Below are positions 60,280-64,000 of a DNA stretch of 64,000 bases, one piece after another. Position numbers and translations under genes: made by a program. The notes below the pieces were generated by a model. It saw only the letters and a list, made by a program, of their open reading frames with translations, was not told the DNA's origin and searched no databases. The DNA is from Desulfobacter hydrogenophilus (GTDB lineage Bacteria; Desulfobacterota; Desulfobacteria; Desulfobacterales; Desulfobacteraceae), in assembly GCF_004319545.1 (NCBI RefSeq), contig NZ_CP036313.1:1986501-2050500 (forward strand), read 5' to 3'. Position 1 is the stretch's first letter; the number at the start of each line of letters is the position of its first letter.

Positions 60280-61221
60280 TCACCAATGGGGTTGATTGCC
60301 AATACCATGCCCCATAACTTCAACGGTATCAGAAACCACCAGAAATGTGTTGGGGTCTGTCTTTTTAACAAGGGACTTTAAACGACTCAGTTCACCAAAG
60401 GTCACAACGGTATAAAGCAGGTTTGCCTCTTCTCCTGTATATCCGCCGCATCCGTTAATGATGGTCACGCCCCGGTTTAACTGTTTGAAGATTTGCTGCT
60501 GAATGTCTTTCCACTGTTTAGAAACGATGAACACAGCTTTGCGCTTACTCATGCCTGTTATGACCAGATCAATCACCCGGGAGGCTACAAATATATGAAT
60601 TAATGTATAAAGAATTGATTCCATGGAGAACAAAACCATGGACACTAAGAGGATTGCGGCATTTGCAAAAAGAGTTGTGGAGCCCAGCTGGATGGAGAAT
60701 TGTTTGAGCAGGATAACCGATATAATATCAATTCCCCCGGCCGATCCCACGGATTTTAATATCAGCGCACAGCCCACACCTGAAACAATGCCGCAAAGCA
60801 GGGTTGCCAGCATGGGGTCCTCAATGGACCTGGTTGCGGGAATCCACTCCACGGCCATGGAAAAAACAACCATCCCGAAAATGCTGTAGAGCATAAAGCG
60901 CCGGCCCACATAAAACCAGCCCACCATGAGAATCGGGATATTCAACAGGAAATTGAGACTGCCCACCGATGTCTGGGGCCAAAGATAGTGTATAATCAAG
61001 GCAATCCCGGCCAGACCACCGCTCAGGAATTGATGGGGAACAATGATTGTGTTGATTGTCCAGGCACAAAGGATGGACCCCAGGGTGATTAAGGATGAGT
61101 TGTATAAAATACTGTTGATGGCGGCGGTTCCGGTCAAAATGTTACCGGAGCCGGACACCGGACGAGCCATCACGGTATGCTCTATTGTCATCGCGGCCGT
61201 CTTCTCCAACTGGCCCTCCAT
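60280..61221 (-). CDS. yitT: YitT family membrane protein (DUF161/DUF2179)
   Basis: This 313-residue protein has five to six hydrophobic helices (TLGSILCAWTINTIIVPHQF, GGLAGIALIIHYLW, NFLLNIPILMVGWFYVG, TLLCGIVSGVGCALIL) and then a C-terminal cytoplasmic DUF2179 domain (GVTIINGCGGYTGEEANLLY). YitT proteins are widespread and their substrate is unknown; some act on pyruvate or metal balance. The first ~30 residues look non-conserved, so a later start (for example MTIEHTVMARP) is possible. Confidence 0.88.
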   Translation of the reverse strand: MEGQLEKTAAMTIEHTVMARPVSGSGNILTGTAAINSILYNSSLITLGSILCAWTINTIIVPHQFLSGGLAGIALIIHYLWPQTSVGSLNFLLNIPILMVGWFYVGRRFMLYSIFGMVVFSMAVEWIPATRSIEDPMLATLLCGIVSGVGCALILKSVGSAGGIDIISVILLKQFSIQLGSTTLFANAAILLVSMVLFSMESILYTLIHIFVASRVIDLVITGMSKRKAVFIVSKQWKDIQQQIFKQLNRGVTIINGCGGYTGEEANLLYTVVTFGELSRLKSLVKKTDPNTFLVVSDTVEVMGHGIGNQPHW

Positions 61222-61883
61222 ATCATTCTTTGTATAAAATTTTGTGTTGTTGCTTGCCTTGATGCCGCGTCAACGCGTTTCGCCCAAAGCACCCCTGGCA
61301 TAAATAGTTTCCTTGGATATTGCTCTGCCGACATAGGCCGGCAACCAAGTCTTGGGCAGCATCATAGCAATGCCTGTGCCACATCTTCACTGTTTTTGAT
61401 ATCTTTGATTTTATAGCTAATTGGCTTGTCTCTCTGGTATTGGGTATGGTAAAATAAGAAGAGTGAGTTCTTTTTTTTCTCTTTTATAAGAATTATTTTT
61501 TCCGAATTAATGTTCGTGTCCTGATTCTGCACTGGCACCAGGATGCTTTTTCACGATTCGAGGTGCCTTAACAAAGGGGAAAATATCTCATGGCGCCTTC
61601 AAGGGGTCCCATTGCAAATTTTTTTTTAGCCATCGGGGTATGAATACTGTATAGGCCGCAATAAAGAGAATGTCTTGTGATAGGATGAAAAAGAATTTAT
61701 AGTTCTTCTTTTTGAATGATTCTTTGTATGGGATTTGGCTACAGCTCGAATTCCGTTTAGGCACGGTTCCTGCTTATCGCATGGAAAAAGGCTCTTGGCT
61801 TTTGTTTCGGACAATATTTAAGGTATTCCTTTGCAGTTGAGCACAGGGGTAACCATGGCGCCTAAATATAAATGGAGCAGATG
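61222..61883. other. 662-bp intergenic region
   Basis: No gene is supported. The short minus-strand frame at 61626-61814 has no ribosome site and no conserved look. Long T runs occur near 61470-61490 and 61620. GGAG before 61884 is the ribosome site of the next gene. Confidence 0.5.
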
Positions 61884-62243
61884 ATGGATTCCAACCAGAT
61901 GGAAAAGTTCAAAAACATACTCATCAAGCAGATAGATCATATTTTAGATCAAACTAACGTCAGTAGATCGGAACTGAATGCCGAAAATAACCGTGAAACA
62001 GAATGTATCGACCAGGCATCAGTCCAGTTAGACCAGTCCATGCGGCTCAGGCTCCGTTCCCGTGAAAGCCGTCTGTTCAACAAGCTGAGGCTGGCACTGG
62101 AACGTATTGACAACGGCATCTACGGAGAATGCGAGATATGCGGAGAGCCCATTTCAATCAAAAGGCTTGAAGCCAGACCCATGACAACCAAGTGCATTCA
62201 TTGCAAGGAAGAGGAGGAGCATCTGGAATCAATTTTACACTAA
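61884..62243 (+). CDS. TraR/DksA-family zinc-finger protein
   Basis: This 119-residue protein (ATG at 61884, GGAG 6 bases upstream; frame open to 61872) has a coiled-coil half (KFKNILIKQIDHILDQTN) and a C4 finger, CEIC-17-CIHC. The tip ETECIDQAS keeps ExxDxA, close to the DksA DxxDxA. It is related to the protein at 44914-45315, and the two share the GEPISIKRLEARPMTTKC-type finger. It lies 148 bases before a sigma-54 activator on the same strand. Confidence 0.9.
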   Translation: MDSNQMEKFKNILIKQIDHILDQTNVSRSELNAENNRETECIDQASVQLDQSMRLRLRSRESRLFNKLRLALERIDNGIYGECEICGEPISIKRLEARPMTTKCIHCKEEEEHLESILH

Positions 62244-62391
62244 CAGTTGCCTTCCCCCCTCCCACCATAAAAATAAAAGCATTGCGTTTTCTCCTGGGAT
62301 TTTTTAATAAGAATTTAAAATTCCTTTTTGGGGCAGTCGTGTTGGGCTTAGATCCGGCCAACATGATGTGACGATAGATACAGGCATAGCA

Positions 62392-63816
62392 ATGCATTTG
62401 AAAAAACTTCATTTTATCCTCAGGCAAACTGATGATTTAAAAGGTATTCAGGATAGCCTGTCATCTGTTTACCATATTGATTCTAATCGGCAATTAAGTG
62501 CGGCCCTTCAGATCTTGCGCCGCAGTCAGCCCGAGTTTGTATTTGTAGATATTGAAATTCTTCAGCTGGCAGCTGCCGAAAGCAGCTACAAGGCAGTTTT
62601 TCAAACCATCAGCCTAGTCTGCCCCAATATTAGCATTATTGTCATGGCCTCCCCTGAATTACTGCCGGAGGCCGTGAAAATTGTCCATGAAGGTGCGGAA
62701 TCCTATCTGACCTACCCCCTGGTGCCTGACGAACTTCAACTGGTGATCAACAGCATCATTGAACAGACCCGGGCGGAATCGGAACTGGATTATCTCAGGG
62801 AACAGGTCTGGCAGGAGGACGAGTTTGAACTGCTCCATACCAAAAGTCCGGCCATGAAGGCCGTATTTGAAAAAATTCGGGCCGTGGCCGCCACCAAAAG
62901 CACTGTGCTTTTAACCGGGGAAACTGGCAGTGGTAAAGGGTTTACGGCCCGACTCATTCACAGGCTTTCTTTAAGAAAAAATGAACGGTTTATTGAGGTT
63001 CATTGCGGAGCGATTCCAGATACCCTGGTAGAAAGCGAAATGTTTGGTCATGAAAAGGGGGCGTTCACAGGCGCAATCAAGCGCAAACTAGGTAAGTTTG
63101 AAATTGCCGGCAACGGTACCATTTTTCTGGATGAAATCGGCACCATTACCCCACCTGCACAGATCAAGCTGCTCCAGGTCATCCAGGATGGTATATTTCA
63201 TCGGGTGGGCAGCGAAGATGACATCCGGTCTGATGTGCGCATCATTGCTGCCACCAACATTGATTTAAAGCAGTTGTGCAATGACAAGCTTTTTCGTTCG
63301 GATTTGTATTACCGCCTGAATGTATTTCCCGTGGAAATGCCGCCCCTCAAGGAAAGAAAAGAGGACATTCCTCAATTGGCGGAGCTTTTTTTGGCAAAAC
63401 TCAACACATTTCACGCCAAGGATATTACGGATGTGCACCCTAGGGCTCTTGAGGCTTTTCTAGCCTATTCATGGCCGGGCAATATCAGGGAATTGGAAAA
63501 TATCCTGGAACGGGCCTATATTTTAGAAAAGACATCCATCCTCAGGCCACAAAATTTCCCGGCGGAGTTGTTTACATATCCGCCGCAGCCTATGCCCGGT
63601 ACTATTAACCACAATTTGACCCTTTCAGAAGTCAGGAAGCAGGAGCTTGACAGGATTGAGCATAAATACCTGGACCTGCTTTTAACAAAATGCAATGGGA
63701 AGATAAATGCCACAGCCGCTGCAGCCGGTATCACTACCCGCCAGCTCCATAAACTGATGAAAAAGCACTCCCTGTTCAAGGAAAATTATAAAAACACAGG
63801 GGCGCCCCGGGCATAA
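62392..63816 (+). CDS. Sigma-54-dependent activator with degenerate receiver
   Basis: This 474-residue protein (ATG at 62392; a GTG at 62368 is possible) has Walker A GETGSGKG, GAFTGA, Walker B GTIFLDEIGTI and a C-terminal helix-turn-helix NATAAAAGITTRQLHKLM. The N-terminal part keeps an Asp (FVFVDIEIL), but the acidic pair is lost and the Lys is Tyr (YLTYPL). It is a paralogue of the protein at 45773-47161. The DksA-like gene in front suggests that both act together on sigma-54 promoters, but targets are not visible. Confidence 0.93.
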   Translation: MHLKKLHFILRQTDDLKGIQDSLSSVYHIDSNRQLSAALQILRRSQPEFVFVDIEILQLAAAESSYKAVFQTISLVCPNISIIVMASPELLPEAVKIVHEGAESYLTYPLVPDELQLVINSIIEQTRAESELDYLREQVWQEDEFELLHTKSPAMKAVFEKIRAVAATKSTVLLTGETGSGKGFTARLIHRLSLRKNERFIEVHCGAIPDTLVESEMFGHEKGAFTGAIKRKLGKFEIAGNGTIFLDEIGTITPPAQIKLLQVIQDGIFHRVGSEDDIRSDVRIIAATNIDLKQLCNDKLFRSDLYYRLNVFPVEMPPLKERKEDIPQLAELFLAKLNTFHAKDITDVHPRALEAFLAYSWPGNIRELENILERAYILEKTSILRPQNFPAELFTYPPQPMPGTINHNLTLSEVRKQELDRIEHKYLDLLLTKCNGKINATAAAAGITTRQLHKLMKKHSLFKENYKNTGAPRA

Positions 63817-64000
63817 AAGTCGTAAGACCAATATTCCCGAGCCATTTGGATTTATCATTACAGTTTCATATCTCCAGCTAAAAATGCTATTCTGACTGCA
63901 ATTATCTTATTTTTGTTGAATGTTTTCAAATATTAAGAATGTTTGTATTTTAAATATTATGGTATGTAATAGTCTCTTATTTATTAATGTGGGTAGTATG

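Noticed and set aside
61530-61560. TGGCAC...TGC as a sigma-54 promoter before the second DksA-like gene
   Set aside because: The GG to GC spacing is one base short of the -24/-12 requirement.
1-64000. CRISPR array, prophage or secondary-metabolite cluster
   Set aside because: No regularly spaced repeats, phage structural genes or biosynthetic core enzymes are seen.

Overview
The window looks like a chromosome segment of a marine, anaerobic sulfate-reducing member of the Desulfobacterota (Desulfobacteraceae-like). This rests on the mix of many two-component systems tied to DASS-type dicarboxylate transporters, universal stress proteins, a CoA-ligase/GNAT fusion, a PEP-CTERM remnant and DUF1858-type domains. 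It is an inference from gene content, not a proven assignment. No complete insertion sequence, prophage or CRISPR array is visible.

Layout. 1-4.7 kb: the end of a recombinase-like gene, an HNH protein, then a minus-strand housekeeping operon hisI-hisG-aminotransferase-engB-era. 4.8-7.8 kb: an unusual three-gene cytoplasmic unit (periplasmic-binding-fold protein without signal peptide, UreG/HypB-like GTPase, stand-alone ABC ATPase). 8.4-14.8 kb: PBP1A, a broken glycosyltransferase gene, tRNA-Lys and tRNA-Glu, a methyltransferase, two Hsp20 genes and a divergent ribbon-helix-helix protein. 14.9-40 kb: a large minus-strand sensory and transport region. It contains three DASS transporters, four histidine kinases, a sigma-54 response regulator, several single-domain receiver proteins, two tandem-USP proteins, a receiver-CBS protein, MsrAB and the CoA-ligase/GNAT fusion. 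The stretch 14.9-18.1 kb is a heavily deleted second copy of 18.2-29.8 kb in which only one receiver gene and one transporter gene stayed intact.

40-42.8 kb: an accessory patch with an IS91-type transposase remnant, three attC-like sites enclosing a PIN toxin/antitoxin cassette and an orphan cassette, and the debris of a type I restriction locus. 43-53.7 kb: an EEP phosphohydrolase, small proteins, a DksA-like protein beside a sigma-54 activator, RNase H, YehS, a PRC-barrel protein, an acyl-CoA hydrolase/hydratase and CvfB. 53.8-64 kb: the membrane pair DUF3999/DUF2339, a zinc-ribbon protein, YitT, and a second DksA-like/sigma-54 activator pair.

Two repeat families stand out. One is a ~162-bp fold-back (MITE-like) palindrome with four full copies and one end fragment. 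The other is a ~95-bp element with four copies. How the parts work together: the transporter/kinase genes most likely sense and import dicarboxylates or related anions and link this to sigma-54 transcription, while the USP, CBS and acyl-CoA genes connect it to energy status. A recurring theme is gene duplication followed by internal deletion: the 14.9-18.1 kb region, the cvfB remnant at 49.2 kb, the glycosyltransferase at 11 kb, and possibly the shortened ATP-grasp region of the CoA-ligase.
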